Of a stretch of 64,000 bases of DNA, positions 50,355-63,190 are shown in pieces. Every line of letters starts with the position of its first letter. Position 1 is the stretch's first letter. Both the position numbers and the translations under genes were made by a program. The notes below the pieces were generated by a model that did no database searches, had not been told where the DNA came from, and saw nothing but the letters and a program-made list of their open reading frames with translations. Origin of the DNA: Thauera sedimentorum (lineage in GTDB: Bacteria; Pseudomonadota; Gammaproteobacteria; Burkholderiales; Rhodocyclaceae); the NCBI RefSeq assembly GCF_014489115.1, contig NZ_JACTAH010000002.1, positions 682,001 to 746,000 on the forward strand, read 5' to 3'.

Positions 50355-50852
50355 CTAAACGGCTTCGTTCAGCAGGCGCTCGAGCAATGCATGCAGTTTG
50401 TCGAAGTCGGGCTCGCCCAGGTACTTCTGCACGATCTGCCCACGCTTGTCGATCAGGTAGGTGGTGGGGGTCAGGCGCACACCCTCGAAGGCCCGCGCCA
50501 CCTCGCCGCGGGTATCGAGCGCCACGGTGAAGGGCAGCCCGCTGCGTTCCACGTAGGCCTTCACCTGCGCCGGCGGATCGTAGTCCATGGCCACCGCGAT
50601 GGTGCGGTAGCCACGGGCGGCGAACTTCTCGTGGGTCTGCACCAGCGCGGGCATCTCCTTGATGCAGGTGGTGCAGGTGGTGGCCCAGAAATTCACCAGC
50701 ACCACCTGGCCGCGCAGGTCGGCGGTGCGAAAGCTCTCGCCCTGCAAGGTGGTGAAGGCCACGTCCGGCGCCGACGGCTTCTGGGTGAACACGAAAAAGC
50801 CGGCGATGGCGAGAACGAGGACCGCGATCGCGGCGATAATCTTGACCTTCAT
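50355..50852 (-). CDS. TlpA-like membrane-anchored thioredoxin
   Basis: 165 residues. An uncleaved N-terminal helix (about 4-22) anchors a periplasmic AhpC/TSA-type thioredoxin with C60-T-T-C63 (FWATTCTTCIKEMP) and cis-Pro loop TPTTYLID. It lies 25 bp upstream of the dinB-like gene on the same strand, so probably one transcript. Divergent from the DUF4197 gene. Confidence 0.88.
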   Translation of the reverse strand: MKVKIIAAIAVLVLAIAGFFVFTQKPSAPDVAFTTLQGESFRTADLRGQVVLVNFWATTCTTCIKEMPALVQTHEKFAARGYRTIAVAMDYDPPAQVKAYVERSGLPFTVALDTRGEVARAFEGVRLTPTTYLIDKRGQIVQKYLGEPDFDKLHALLERLLNEAV

Positions 50853-50881
50853 GTGCCTATTACCGAGAGAGGGGGTGCGTC

Positions 50882-51571
50882 ATGGCTTCGATTCTCCGGG
50901 CTTTCGCCCTGCTTGTCATCTGCGCGCCGCTGTGGGCGGCCGACCTGTCCGCGCTGGCCCGCTTCAGCGACCGCGATACCGCCACCGGCTTGCGCGAGGC
51001 GCTCGGCCAGGGCGCGGCGCGTGCGGTGGACCTGCTCGGCAAGCAGGACGGCTTTCTCGGCAATCCCAAGGTGAAGATTCCGCTGCCCGAGGTGCTGCAG
51101 AAGGCCGAACCCATCCTCCGCCTGACCGGCCAGGGCGCCGAGCTCGACCGCCTGGTCACCGCGATGAACCGTGCCGCCGAAGCCGCGGTGCCCGAGGCGC
51201 GCAGCCTGCTGGCCAACGCGGTCAAGCAGATGACCGTGGAAGACGCCAAAAAGATCCTCACCGGCGGCGACGATTCGGTGACCCAGTACTTCCGCCGCAA
51301 CACCGAAGGGCGGCTCACCGAACTCTTCCTGCCGGTGGTCAAGCAGAACACCGACCGCCTGGCGCTCGCCGGCCAGTACAACGCGCTGGCCGGCCAGGCC
51401 GCCGGCGTCGGCCTGCTGAAGAGCGAGGACGCGCAGATCGAAAGCTACGTCACCCGCAAGGCGCTCGACGGCCTCTACCTGATGATCGCCGAGGAAGAGC
51501 GCGCCATCCGCGCCAACCCGGTGGGCGCGGCCGGCAGCTGGGCCAAGCGCATCTTCGGCGCCATCAAGTAA
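50882..51571 (+). CDS. exported DUF4197 protein
   Basis: 229 residues with a signal peptide (about 1-20, LWA-A). The mature protein is helical (GLREALGQGAARAVDLLGKQDGF, YVTRKALDGLYLMIAEEE) and matches the DUF4197 family. Function unknown. The helicase gene starts 5 bp after the stop. Confidence 0.82.
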   Translation: MASILRAFALLVICAPLWAADLSALARFSDRDTATGLREALGQGAARAVDLLGKQDGFLGNPKVKIPLPEVLQKAEPILRLTGQGAELDRLVTAMNRAAEAAVPEARSLLANAVKQMTVEDAKKILTGGDDSVTQYFRRNTEGRLTELFLPVVKQNTDRLALAGQYNALAGQAAGVGLLKSEDAQIESYVTRKALDGLYLMIAEEERAIRANPVGAAGSWAKRIFGAIK

Positions 51572-51576
51572 GGCCG

Positions 51577-53562
<1,986 letters not shown>

Positions 53563-53577
53563 GGGCGCAGCCCGCCT

Positions 53578-53650
53578 GTAGGAGCGGCCTTGGCCGCGAT
53601 GCAGCGCTCGAGAGAACGGACGCCGCAATCGCGGCCAAGGCCGCTCCTAC
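53578..53650. repeat. REP-type palindrome, copy 5
   Basis: Complete copy with standard arms and a 27-bp centre, 15 bp after the rep stop and 28 bp before the terminator of the convergent cytochrome gene. Confidence 0.85.
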
Positions 53651-53678
53651 CGGAGTCTCCGTGACCAGAACGAAAAAA

Positions 53679-53696
53679 GGCAGCCCACGGGCTGCC
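53679..53696 (-). terminator. terminator of the cytochrome c gene
   Basis: A GGCAGCC/GGCTGCC stem is followed on the minus strand by TTTTTT, a standard rho-independent terminator for the leftward cytochrome gene. Confidence 0.8.
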
Positions 53697-53726
53697 CTTC
53701 TCAAACCGTGCGAACCGCGCCGCGGC

Positions 53727-54185
53727 TTATTCCACCGGCGGTTCGGTGAAGCTCGCGCCCGCGGTGTTGGCCAGGTAGGCGGTGGCGCGCACGATTTCGG
53801 TATCGGTCAGGTCGGCCGCGCCGCCCTTGGGCGGCATGTTGCCCAGGCCGTTGGTCACCGAAGCGGCCAGGGCTTGCAGGCCCTTGCCCAGGCGACCGGC
53901 CCACTCGCCGGCCTCGCCGGTCTTCGGCGCGCCCAGCGCACCGGCGGCGTGGCAGCTGGTGCACACGCTGTTGTAGATCTGCTCGCCGGTACGCGAGCCC
54001 GGGGCAACCTTCTCCACCTTCAGCTCGATCCTGGCGACCGGGGCAATGGCCGACGCGGTAACTTCCGGGTCGACCGAAGACTGCTTGCCACAGCCAGCCA
54101 GCAGCGAGGCTGCGACCACGGCAACGACAGGCAGTGCGATGCTGAGAGGCCGCTTGGCGGCACGAATAGCGCGATGTTCCGACAT
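53727..54185 (-). CDS. lipid-anchored c-type cytochrome (c5-like)
   Basis: 152 residues. Lipobox LLAGC with C32, then a linker and one heme-binding domain: C75-T-S-C78-H79 and probable Met ligand in GNMPPKGG. It resembles cytochrome c5 in length and motif order. It acts as a periplasmic electron carrier held at a membrane. ATG 54185 is used; an upstream start at 54212 adds nine residues. Confidence 0.87.
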   Translation of the reverse strand: MSEHRAIRAAKRPLSIALPVVAVVAASLLAGCGKQSSVDPEVTASAIAPVARIELKVEKVAPGSRTGEQIYNSVCTSCHAAGALGAPKTGEAGEWAGRLGKGLQALAASVTNGLGNMPPKGGAADLTDTEIVRATAYLANTAGASFTEPPVE

Positions 54186-54321
54186 GCTTGGTCCTTTGAC
54201 TGGCGGGAGCAAAGCGCGAATTATAGCGGCCCCGTTGCGGCTTGTGGCGCCGCATCATGGACTTCGCCCAAGTTCCGGTATATGCTTGCGCGCCTTGCTG
54301 GGACGCACTCCCGGCCTTCAC

Positions 54322-54398
54322 GCGCCCGTAGCTCAGCTGGATAGAGTACTGCCCTCCGAAGGCAGGGGTCGGACGTTCGAATCGTCTCGGGCGCGCCA
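54322..54398 (+). tRNA. tRNA-Arg (anticodon CCG, 54356-54358)
   Basis: 77 nt with encoded CCA. Acceptor stem GCGCCCG/CGGGCGC, anticodon stem CUGCC/GGCAG with loop CUCCGAA, and TTCGAAT in the T loop. It reads CGG, a codon expected to be used often in this GC-rich genome. Confidence 0.96.
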
Positions 54399-54407
54399 GA
54401 TGCATCA

Positions 54408-54437
54408 ATGGGTCAGGTCCTTACGGGCCTGGCCCAT
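54408..54437 (+). terminator. terminator after tRNA-Arg
   Basis: A 13-bp stem (54408-54420 with 54425-54437, two G-U pairs) with loop TTAC is followed by TTTCATTTG. Confidence 0.8.
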
Positions 54438-54458
54438 TTTCATTTGCAGCCGGGCCGT

Positions 54459-55181
54459 TCAGCGCCCTGTGCCGCCCATGCCGCACACACGCCGCAGCCA
54501 GGCGCCGATATCGGCGATTTCCTCGAGGCTTACCGAATGCGGCAGCTCATAGCTTCGCCACTCCGGCGCCATGCCCAGCTGTCTGAGCAGTTCGACCGCC
54601 TGCAGCCCGAGGGTTGGCGACACGACGTCGTCGTCGCTGCCGTGGGCGGCGAAGACCGGGATGTGGCGGCGTGCCGCCTCGAAACCCTCGATCAGCAGCC
54701 GCGGGCTGGGGATGTAGGTCGACAGGGCGATGATGCCGGCCAGCGGGGCCGGGTGGGTGAGCCCGGTGACGTAGGCCACCGCGCCGCCTTGCGAGAATCC
54801 GGCCAGGATGATGCGTTCGCTGGGCACGCCGCGCGCGGTTTCTTGCTCGATCAGCTGGCGGATCAGCGCGCGCGATTCGAGCAGCCCGGCCTCGTCGATC
54901 TGCCGGCTGTCGGGGGCGAGCGAGATGATGTCGTACCAGGCGCGCATGACGTAGCCGCCGTTGCAGGTCACCGCGCGGTACGGTGCGTGCGGGAAGATGA
55001 AGCGCAGCGCCGGGGTGTCGGGCAGCGCCAGTTCGGCGACAATCGGTTCGAAATCGCCGCCATCCGCGCCCAGGCCGTGCATCCAGATCACGCTGAAGCG
55101 CGGATCGGGGCCGGTTTCCAGTTCGATGGGCGGGGTGTCGAAGTGGAGGCCAGCGGAGTGGGGAAGGCTCAAGTGCTTCAC
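54459..55181 (-). CDS. alpha/beta-hydrolase carboxylesterase (phospholipase/thioesterase family)
   Basis: 240 residues. VIWMHGLGADGGDF is the oxyanion-hole strand, S130 in GFSQGG is the nucleophile, D lies in HGSDDDVVSP and H in LPHSVS. The family hydrolyses short acyl esters and thioesters in the cytoplasm. Divergent from the DUF3820 gene. Confidence 0.9.
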   Translation of the reverse strand: MKHLSLPHSAGLHFDTPPIELETGPDPRFSVIWMHGLGADGGDFEPIVAELALPDTPALRFIFPHAPYRAVTCNGGYVMRAWYDIISLAPDSRQIDEAGLLESRALIRQLIEQETARGVPSERIILAGFSQGGAVAYVTGLTHPAPLAGIIALSTYIPSPRLLIEGFEAARRHIPVFAAHGSDDDVVSPTLGLQAVELLRQLGMAPEWRSYELPHSVSLEEIADIGAWLRRVCGMGGTGR

Positions 55182-55231
55182 CTTTGTTGCATCGGGGCGC
55201 GGGGGTGCCCGTCATGGGGGATCGATAAGGG

Positions 55232-55447
55232 ATGAATCCCGAACACCTGGAACTGCTGCTGACCCGCGAGATGCCCTTCGGCAAGTACAAGGGCCGGGTG
55301 ATCGCGGATCTGCCCGGATCTTACCTCGCCTGGTTTGCGCGCAACGGATTTCCGCCCGGGCAGCTGGGCCAGCTGCTGGCGCTGATGCACGAGCTCGACC
55401 ACAACAACCTGAGCGGCTTGCTCGATCCGCTGCGCGGGCGAAGCTGA
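55232..55447 (+). CDS. DUF3820 protein
   Basis: 71 residues. The core MPFGKYKGRVIADLPGSYLAWF is the signature of DUF3820, small proteins related to the quorum/exonuclease-associated 'PFGKYKG' fold. Function not known. The next 120 bp hold no gene that I can see. Confidence 0.8.
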   Translation: MNPEHLELLLTREMPFGKYKGRVIADLPGSYLAWFARNGFPPGQLGQLLALMHELDHNNLSGLLDPLRGRS

Positions 55448-55568
55448 GCCGGTTACCGGCTACGTCCCACCGTTCGCCCTGAATCCTTCAGCGAACCGCG
55501 CCGCTGCGCGGCAAGGCCGCTACGCCCTCCCCGGCCTTCTCATCGAGCTCGTGCGTCCGACGCCGCCC

Positions 55569-56690
55569 TCAATGCGCATGCGAGCACAGCAGGCTCGCAT
55601 CGGCCTGACCGCTTTGCGCCATGCACTCCAGACCGTCCATGACGGCCAGTGACGCGTGCTCCATGTCGGAGATGGCCTTCACGACGCTGCTCTCGTCGCC
55701 GTTGCGATAGGCCTGCAATACCCTCAGCGCGGATTCGTGAACCTTCACATGGGGAGGTTCGATCTCCCTGTAGCCGGGCAGCGCGGAGAAGCAGGCCTTT
55801 CCTTCGCCCTCGTAATACCACTTGCCCAGCCGGCAGTTGCGATGGTCCGCGAATTCGCTGGGGTCTTCGTCGGAGAGTCCGAAGATCACCTGATAGACAC
55901 GGAACTTGTACAGCAGGTGATCCATCTTCGACAGTTCGCAGAACCCGCGCAAGGCGGAGGCGGCCACCGATTTTTCCATGTGGCCGGACATGCCCAGGAG
56001 CTGGCGCATGGTCTCCGATGCGGCCTGGCCGTCCTGGCTGAATGCGCCGGCCTGCTCGGCGAGCACGACCATCTGGTCGCGGCTGCGGGCGGTGTCGGTG
56101 CGAATCTGCTGAACCATGGTGGCGATCTCCGAGGTGGCGCTGGCGGTTCGTTCCGCCAGTTTGCGTACCTCGTCCGCGACCACGGCAAAGCCTCTGCCGG
56201 CCTCGCCGGCCCTTGCGGCCTCGATGGCCGCATTGAGCGCCAGCAGGTTCGTCTGGTCGGCGATTTCCTTGATCAGCTGGAGGATTCCGCCGACCTGCTG
56301 GGCGCGCTCGTCCAGTTGGCCGACCCGGCCCGCGGCATCGTTGGAGGCGACCGCCAGTTCCGACAGGTTTGCCGCGATGCGGTCGATCGAGTTGCCGCTG
56401 TCCAGCGACAGGCTCTGGGCCTCAAGCGCGCGGTCCTTCTCGTCCCGCATGGTGTTCGCCAGTGCCGCCAGCGATGACTGAGTCACCTTGAGGGACTGGG
56501 CGAAGGAAGACAGATTGGCAACGACGTCGTTCAGGAACCTGGCCCTGTTCTCGCATGCCAGGGCACGCTGCTCGGCGTCGGCAAATCGCCGCTCGGCCTC
56601 GGCCAGTTGCTGTGTTCGCTCGTCGAGCGCTGCCTTCAATCGGCCGATTTCCGCGTCCGTCTCATCCTTGCGTCCGCCCCAGATGCGCAT
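55569..56690 (-). CDS. soluble chemoreceptor with C-terminal CZB domain
   Basis: 373 residues and no membrane helix, so cytoplasmic. An N-terminal coiled coil leads to the MCP signalling tip ([41 protein letters not shown]), then a CZB zinc-binding domain with the His/Cys set [31 protein letters not shown] and [13 protein letters not shown] receptors sense zinc or oxidants such as hypochlorite. No other chemotaxis gene is near. It lies 81 bp after gpmI on the same strand. Confidence 0.88.
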   Translation of the reverse strand: MRIWGGRKDETDAEIGRLKAALDERTQQLAEAERRFADAEQRALACENRARFLNDVVANLSSFAQSLKVTQSSLAALANTMRDEKDRALEAQSLSLDSGNSIDRIAANLSELAVASNDAAGRVGQLDERAQQVGGILQLIKEIADQTNLLALNAAIEAARAGEAGRGFAVVADEVRKLAERTASATSEIATMVQQIRTDTARSRDQMVVLAEQAGAFSQDGQAASETMRQLLGMSGHMEKSVAASALRGFCELSKMDHLLYKFRVYQVIFGLSDEDPSEFADHRNCRLGKWYYEGEGKACFSALPGYREIEPPHVKVHESALRVLQAYRNGDESSVVKAISDMEHASLAVMDGLECMAQSGQADASLLCSHAH

Positions 56691-56771
56691 GTCTCTTCCT
56701 TATAGGTATTTTTTGATGTGTAAACGCAAGCCGGCGGCGCATGCCGCCGTGCTCGCGAGATGGTATCAACG

Positions 56772-58436
<1,665 letters not shown>

Positions 58437-58529
58437 GCTGGATTCCTGCGGGGAAAGGCGGAAACCCGCCATTTTACCGGATCGACCGGCCGGCCATCGC
58501 TGCCCTGGCGGCGCGTGCGGCCGGGTGCG

Positions 58530-58904
58530 TCAGCCGCGTTTGATGCAGAAGAAGTTCAGCTTGTTGCCGTCCAGGTCGCGGAAGTAGCAGCCGTAGTAGT
58601 TGTCGGTGCGGAAGCCGGGTTCGCCGGCGTCGCTGCCGCCCAGTTCGAGCGCCTTGCGGTAGAGCGCGTCCACCTGCTCCGGGCTGTCCGCCAGCAGCGC
58701 CACCATGCTGCCGTTGCCCACGCTGGCCGGCTGGCCGTCGAAGGGCGTGCACACCGCCAGCATGGGCTGGCCCGGCTTCACCGCCCAGCCGATCAGGCGG
58801 CCGAGGTCCAGCGCGCGCCGGGCACCGAGTTCGCCGAGCAGGGCGTCGTAGAAGGCGGTGGCGCGGGGCAGGTCATTGGTGCCGAGGGTGACGTAGCCGA
58901 TCAT
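58530..58904 (-). CDS. VOC-superfamily (glyoxalase-like) protein
   Basis: 124 residues. It starts [27 protein letters not shown], the classic vicinal-oxygen-chelate opening, and ends [24 protein letters not shown]. Metal ligands and substrate are uncertain. ATG 58904 has GGAG six bases upstream. Divergent from the ABC transporter. Confidence 0.85.
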   Translation of the reverse strand: MIGYVTLGTNDLPRATAFYDALLGELGARRALDLGRLIGWAVKPGQPMLAVCTPFDGQPASVGNGSMVALLADSPEQVDALYRKALELGGSDAGEPGFRTDNYYGCYFRDLDGNKLNFFCIKRG

Positions 58905-58995
58905 CTTGTTCTCCGTTAGGGTCGTGGGTCGCCACGCCGGCTGGCGCGGCCACGGCATTATTGCAGAGCGCCGCGTCTCTGCTATTGTCCCCGCC

Positions 58996-59921
<926 letters not shown>

Positions 59922-59925
<4 letters not shown>

Positions 59926-60683
59926 ACTGGCACGCGATCCGCGCCATCTACCGCTTCGAGATGGCCCGCACCCGGCGCACCCTGCTGCAGAGCATCATCT
60001 CGCCGGTCATCTCCACCTCGCTCTACTTCGTGGTCTTCGGCGCCGCCATCGGCTCGCGCATCCCGCAGATCGGCGAAGTGAGCTACGGCGCCTTCCTGGT
60101 GCCGGGGCTGATCATGCTCTCGCTGCTCACCCAGAGCGTGTCCAACGCCTCCTTCGGCATCTACTTCCCGCGCTTCTCCGGCACCATCTACGAGCTGCTG
60201 TCGGCGCCGGTGTCCTACTTCGAGGCGGTGCTGAGCTACGTGGGCGCGGCGGCCACCAAGTCGGTGATCGTCGGGGTGATCATCCTCGCCACCGCCGCTT
60301 TCTTCGTGCCGTTCACCATCGCCCATCCGTTCTGGATGATCCTGTTTCTGCTGCTGACGGCGGTCACGTTCAGCCTGATCGGTTTCATCATCGGCATCTG
60401 GGCAGACAGCTTCGAGAAGCTCCAACTCGTGCCCTTGCTGATCATTACGCCACTGACCTTCCTCGGTGGCAGCTTCTATTCCATCGACATGCTGCCGCCG
60501 TTCTGGCAGACGGTGAGCCTGTTCAACCCGGTGGTGTACCTGGTGAGCGGTTTCCGCTGGAGCTTCTACGGCGTCGCCGACGTCGGCGTCGGGGTGAGCC
60601 TGGCCATGACCCTGCTGTTCCTCGTGGTGTCGATGGCCATCGTGGCGTGGATCTTCAAGACCGGGTACCGGTTGAAGAGCTAG
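59922..60683 (+). CDS. ABC-2 type exporter, permease
   Basis: 253 residues with six membrane helices and the conserved ABC-2 signature region [22 protein letters not shown] near residue 185. It forms the channel for the ATPase encoded just upstream. A strong bidirectional terminator follows 35 bp later. Confidence 0.93.
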
Positions 60684-60718
60684 CGCGCCGTTCGTGAGCC
60701 GCCCGGTCGCGGGCAAAA

Positions 60719-60748
60719 AAGAACGGGCACCCGCGGGTGCCCGTTCTT
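60719..60748. terminator. bidirectional terminator between the ABC permease and cbiM
   Basis: A perfect 14-bp stem (60719-60732 with 60735-60748) separates the two convergent units. On the minus strand a run of six T follows, so it is strongest for the leftward cobN-cbiM unit. Confidence 0.85.
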
Positions 60749-60766
60749 GCTTCGTGCGGGAGAGCG

Positions 60767-61450
60767 TCAGGCGGATGCGCCTTCGTATAGACGCTTTTCC
60801 AGCGCGAGGCTGCCCTTCATCTGGTGCATGGCCTTGGCGGCGGCGAGCACGGCGAGGTCGACCAGCGGTTCGAGCAGCACCACGCTCATGTAAGCGGCGC
60901 CGAAGCTGGCGACGCTCTGCAGGTTGTCAGCGCCGAAACCCTGGCCATAGAAGGCCCAGAAGGCCACCCAGGCGACGATGCCGCCCTGGTAGGCGACGGA
61001 GAGCTTGAGCGCCTGGCCGTAGCCGATGTCCACATACGCGGTTTTGGCCGGGATGATGCGGCGGGCCAGCGCGGCGGTGGCGAACAGCGGCACCAGCAGG
61101 GTGGTGAGGTTGATGCCGTACTGCGGCAGGTCGAACTGGGCGAACAGCACGCCCTGGGCGAGCAGGCCGGCGGCCAGGCTGATCGCCGCCGGCGCGGCGC
61201 CGAACAGCAGCAGGAGGGTGGAGCCGAGGATCAGGTGCACCTCGGAGACGCCCACCGGGTGGTGCGGCAGCACTTCGAAGAAGCAGAACACCAGCACGCT
61301 GGCGATCAGCGAGCGCAGCGCGAGCGAGGCGGCGCCGTCGCGGCGGAGGGTGTCGGCGGCGAGCTTGGCGGTGTAGCCCAGCGCGGCGGCGGCGGTGCCG
61401 TAGCTGAGCAGGATCTTGGAACCTTCCACGATTCCGGGTTCGATATGCAT
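60767..61450 (-). CDS. cbiM-like: CbiM-type energy-coupling-factor permease (cobalt or nickel uptake)
   Basis: 227 residues with six or seven membrane helices. The N-terminus MHIEPGIVEG keeps the His2-type metal site that characterises CbiM/NikM substrate proteins. No ECF ATPase or T component is in the window. It is the last gene of the leftward cobN-chelatase unit, so it probably brings in cobalt for the chelatase. ATG 61450 has GGAG upstream. Confidence 0.85.
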   Translation of the reverse strand: MHIEPGIVEGSKILLSYGTAAAALGYTAKLAADTLRRDGAASLALRSLIASVLVFCFFEVLPHHPVGVSEVHLILGSTLLLLFGAAPAAISLAAGLLAQGVLFAQFDLPQYGINLTTLLVPLFATAALARRIIPAKTAYVDIGYGQALKLSVAYQGGIVAWVAFWAFYGQGFGADNLQSVASFGAAYMSVVLLEPLVDLAVLAAAKAMHQMKGSLALEKRLYEGASA

Positions 61451-61496
61451 GTTGCGTTCTCCTTGTTTTCGGTTGTTGCGCTAGGAAACGGGTGAA

Positions 61497-62171
61497 TCAC
61501 GGGCCGCACGAGGCGGCCAGGCTACAGGCGGACACGCAGTCCGCATTCCATTCGCGCGCCAGACGCTGCGCGCGGCCGAGGGCGCGCGGGCCCTCGTCGA
61601 AATCGATCACGGTGCACTGGTCGGCGTGCCGCGGGGGCGGCGGCAGGGTGGCGAAGCGTGCGTCCGACAGCAGCCACAGCGCGACGCGCTCGTCCGGGGC
61701 GCGGCGCCGGCGTTGCGCGAGCAGGCGGTCGGCGAGCGCCACCGCGGCGGCTGCCGGGGTGCCGCCGCCACCGGCGATGGCGGCGATCCAGCGCTCGTTG
61801 AAGGCCACCGCCTTCCTCGGCGGCTGCAGCACGCGCGCGGCGCCGCCGGCAAAGCCGATCACCGCGAGCGCCTCGCGGCGGTGGTAGAGCGCTGCGGTCC
61901 ACGCCAGCAGCAGGCCCTTGGCGAGCGCGAGGCGCCGGCCGCGCAGCATCGAGGCCGAGCAGTCGAGCAGCAGGCAGTGCAGCGTGGCGGCGCCGGCCGG
62001 CGGCGGGCGGTGGCGCAGGTGGCTGCGTGCGAGCGCGGCCGGGCCCTTGGCGGCGAGCGTGCGCGCCCAGTCGATGCGCGTCCCCGGCCGGCGTGCCTTG
62101 CGCCCGCGGCGCGCGGGGTTTCCGCCGCGTCCGCCAGCGCCCGGGCCGGGCGCCGACGGACGCGTCAGGGC
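61497..62171 (-). CDS. vWA half of a ChlD/BchD-type chelatase subunit, reached by -1 frameshift
   Basis: Open in the -1 frame relative to the AAA+ gene. From the slip site it encodes about 224 residues: a basic, Gly/Pro-rich linker, then a von Willebrand A domain whose metal site DCSASM lies just before the first in-frame ATG (61949). No ATG, GTG or TTG precedes that ATG in frame back to the stop at 62328-62330, so independent translation would lose the metal site. A -1 slip at A_AAA_AAG joins it to the AAA+ domain, giving about 564 residues, the normal ChlD layout. It is a working gene part, not a pseudogene, as far as the sequence shows. Confidence 0.75.
   Translation of the reverse strand, partial: ALTRPSAPGPGAGGRGGNPARRGRKARRPGTRIDWARTLAAKGPAALARSHLRHRPPPAGAATLHCLLLDCSASMLRGRRLALAKGLLLAWTAALYHRREALAVIGFAGGAARVLQPPRKAVAFNERWIAAIAGGGGTPAAAAVALADRLLAQRRRRAPDERVALWLLSDARFATLPPPPRHADQCTVIDFDEGPRALGRAQRLAREWNADCVSACSLAASCGP
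62126..62164 (-). promoter_or_regulatory. frameshift-stimulating hairpin
   Basis: On the mRNA an 8-bp outer stem CGCGUCCG/CGGACGCG encloses a 3/3 internal loop and a 7-bp inner stem GCGCCCG/CGGGCGC with a GCC loop. It begins six nt after the slippery heptamer, the spacing seen in E. coli dnaX. Confidence 0.75.
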
Positions 62172-63190
62172 TTTTTTGCGGAGAGCGGCCTCACGTTCTT
62201 CACTGCGCGGATCGGCACCGCCTGCGGCGGCAGCGCGCCCCAGTCGTCGGCGCTGTCCGCGGCAGGCGGCGGGTTGTCGGGCTGCTGCGACTGGCCGCCT
62301 TGCGGGTGCGGGGCGTCGGCCGGTTCGTCAGCGCTGTCGTCGGCCTTGCGGCGGTGGGCGAGCACCAGCTCGGCGACCGCGTCGATGTCGGCTGCGGTGA
62401 TGGTGCCGCGGCCGTCCAACGCGGCGTGGGCGCGGGCGGCGCGCAGCATGACCAGATCGGCGCGCACGCCTTCGACCGCGGCGGCATGGCACAGCGCGGC
62501 GACCCGTTCGTGGTCGGCGTCGCCGAAGGCGATCGCGGGAAGCGCCGCGCGTGCGGCGGCGATGCGTGCGGCGAGTGCCTGCTGGGCGGGGGCGTGGCGT
62601 GCGGCGAAAGTGGCCGGGTCGGCGTCGAAGGCCAGGCGCGCGCGCACGATGGCCTGGCGCTCGGCGGGCGCGAGGGTGTCGCCCAGGCGCACGAACAGGC
62701 CGAAGCGGTCGAGCAGCTGCGGGCGCAGCTCGCCTTCCTCCGGGTTCATGGTGCCGACCAGGGTGATGCGCGCGGCGTGGGCATGGCTGATGCCGTCGCG
62801 CTCGATGCGGTTCACGCCGCTGGCGCACACGTCGAGCAGCAGGTCCACCAGGCCGTCGGCGAGCAGGTTCACCTCGTCCACGTAGAGCACGCCTTCGTGG
62901 GCGCGCGCGAGCATGCCGGGGCGGAAGCGCACCTGGCCGCCCTGCAGCGCGGCTTCGAGGTCCAGGGAGCCGACCAGCTGCTCTTCACTGGCGGAGAGCG
63001 GCAGGTTCACGAAACGCCCGCCCGGCAGCAGCGCGGCGAGCGCGCGCGCGGCGGTGGACTTGGCCGTGCCGCGCGGGCCTTCGACCAGCACGCCGCCGAT
63101 CAGCGGATCGACGGTGGCCAGCAGCAATGCGGTTTGCAGCAGCGGCTGGCCGTGCAGGGCGGTGAAGGGGAAGGGGGTGTCGAGGCTCAT
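62165..63190 (-). CDS. chelatase AAA+ subunit (ChlI/BchI-like), zero-frame product
   Basis: 341 residues. Walker A GPRGTAKST is at 38-46, the Walker B region is EGVLYVDEVNLLADGLVDLLLD, and GTMNPEEGELRPQLLDRFGL is the sensor/arginine-finger stretch typical of Mg/Co-chelatase small subunits. After the AAA+ core comes an acidic, Pro/Gln-rich tail that ends NVRPLSAKKP. The two Lys codons before the stop form the slippery site. ATG 63190 overlaps the cobN stop (ATGA). With CobN it would insert cobalt during aerobic-type cobalamin synthesis. Confidence 0.9.
   Translation of the reverse strand: MSLDTPFPFTALHGQPLLQTALLLATVDPLIGGVLVEGPRGTAKSTAARALAALLPGGRFVNLPLSASEEQLVGSLDLEAALQGGQVRFRPGMLARAHEGVLYVDEVNLLADGLVDLLLDVCASGVNRIERDGISHAHAARITLVGTMNPEEGELRPQLLDRFGLFVRLGDTLAPAERQAIVRARLAFDADPATFAARHAPAQQALAARIAAARAALPAIAFGDADHERVAALCHAAAVEGVRADLVMLRAARAHAALDGRGTITAADIDAVAELVLAHRRKADDSADEPADAPHPQGGQSQQPDNPPPAADSADDWGALPPQAVPIRAVKNVRPLSAKKP
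62171..62177 (-). promoter_or_regulatory. programmed -1 frameshift site A_AAA_AAG
   Basis: The zero-frame codons read GCA AAA AAG CCC TGA, so the heptamer A_AAA_AAG is in the exact phase required and is the same as in dnaX. GUGAGG ends 11 nt upstream, where it can act as a stimulatory Shine-Dalgarno site, and a strong hairpin starts 6 nt downstream. Confidence 0.8.

Noticed and set aside
61497..61949. The vWA ORF as a truncated remnant starting at ATG 61949
   Set aside because: Coding similarity with the DCSASM metal site continues upstream in frame to the slippery heptamer, so the domain is complete when read by frameshift.
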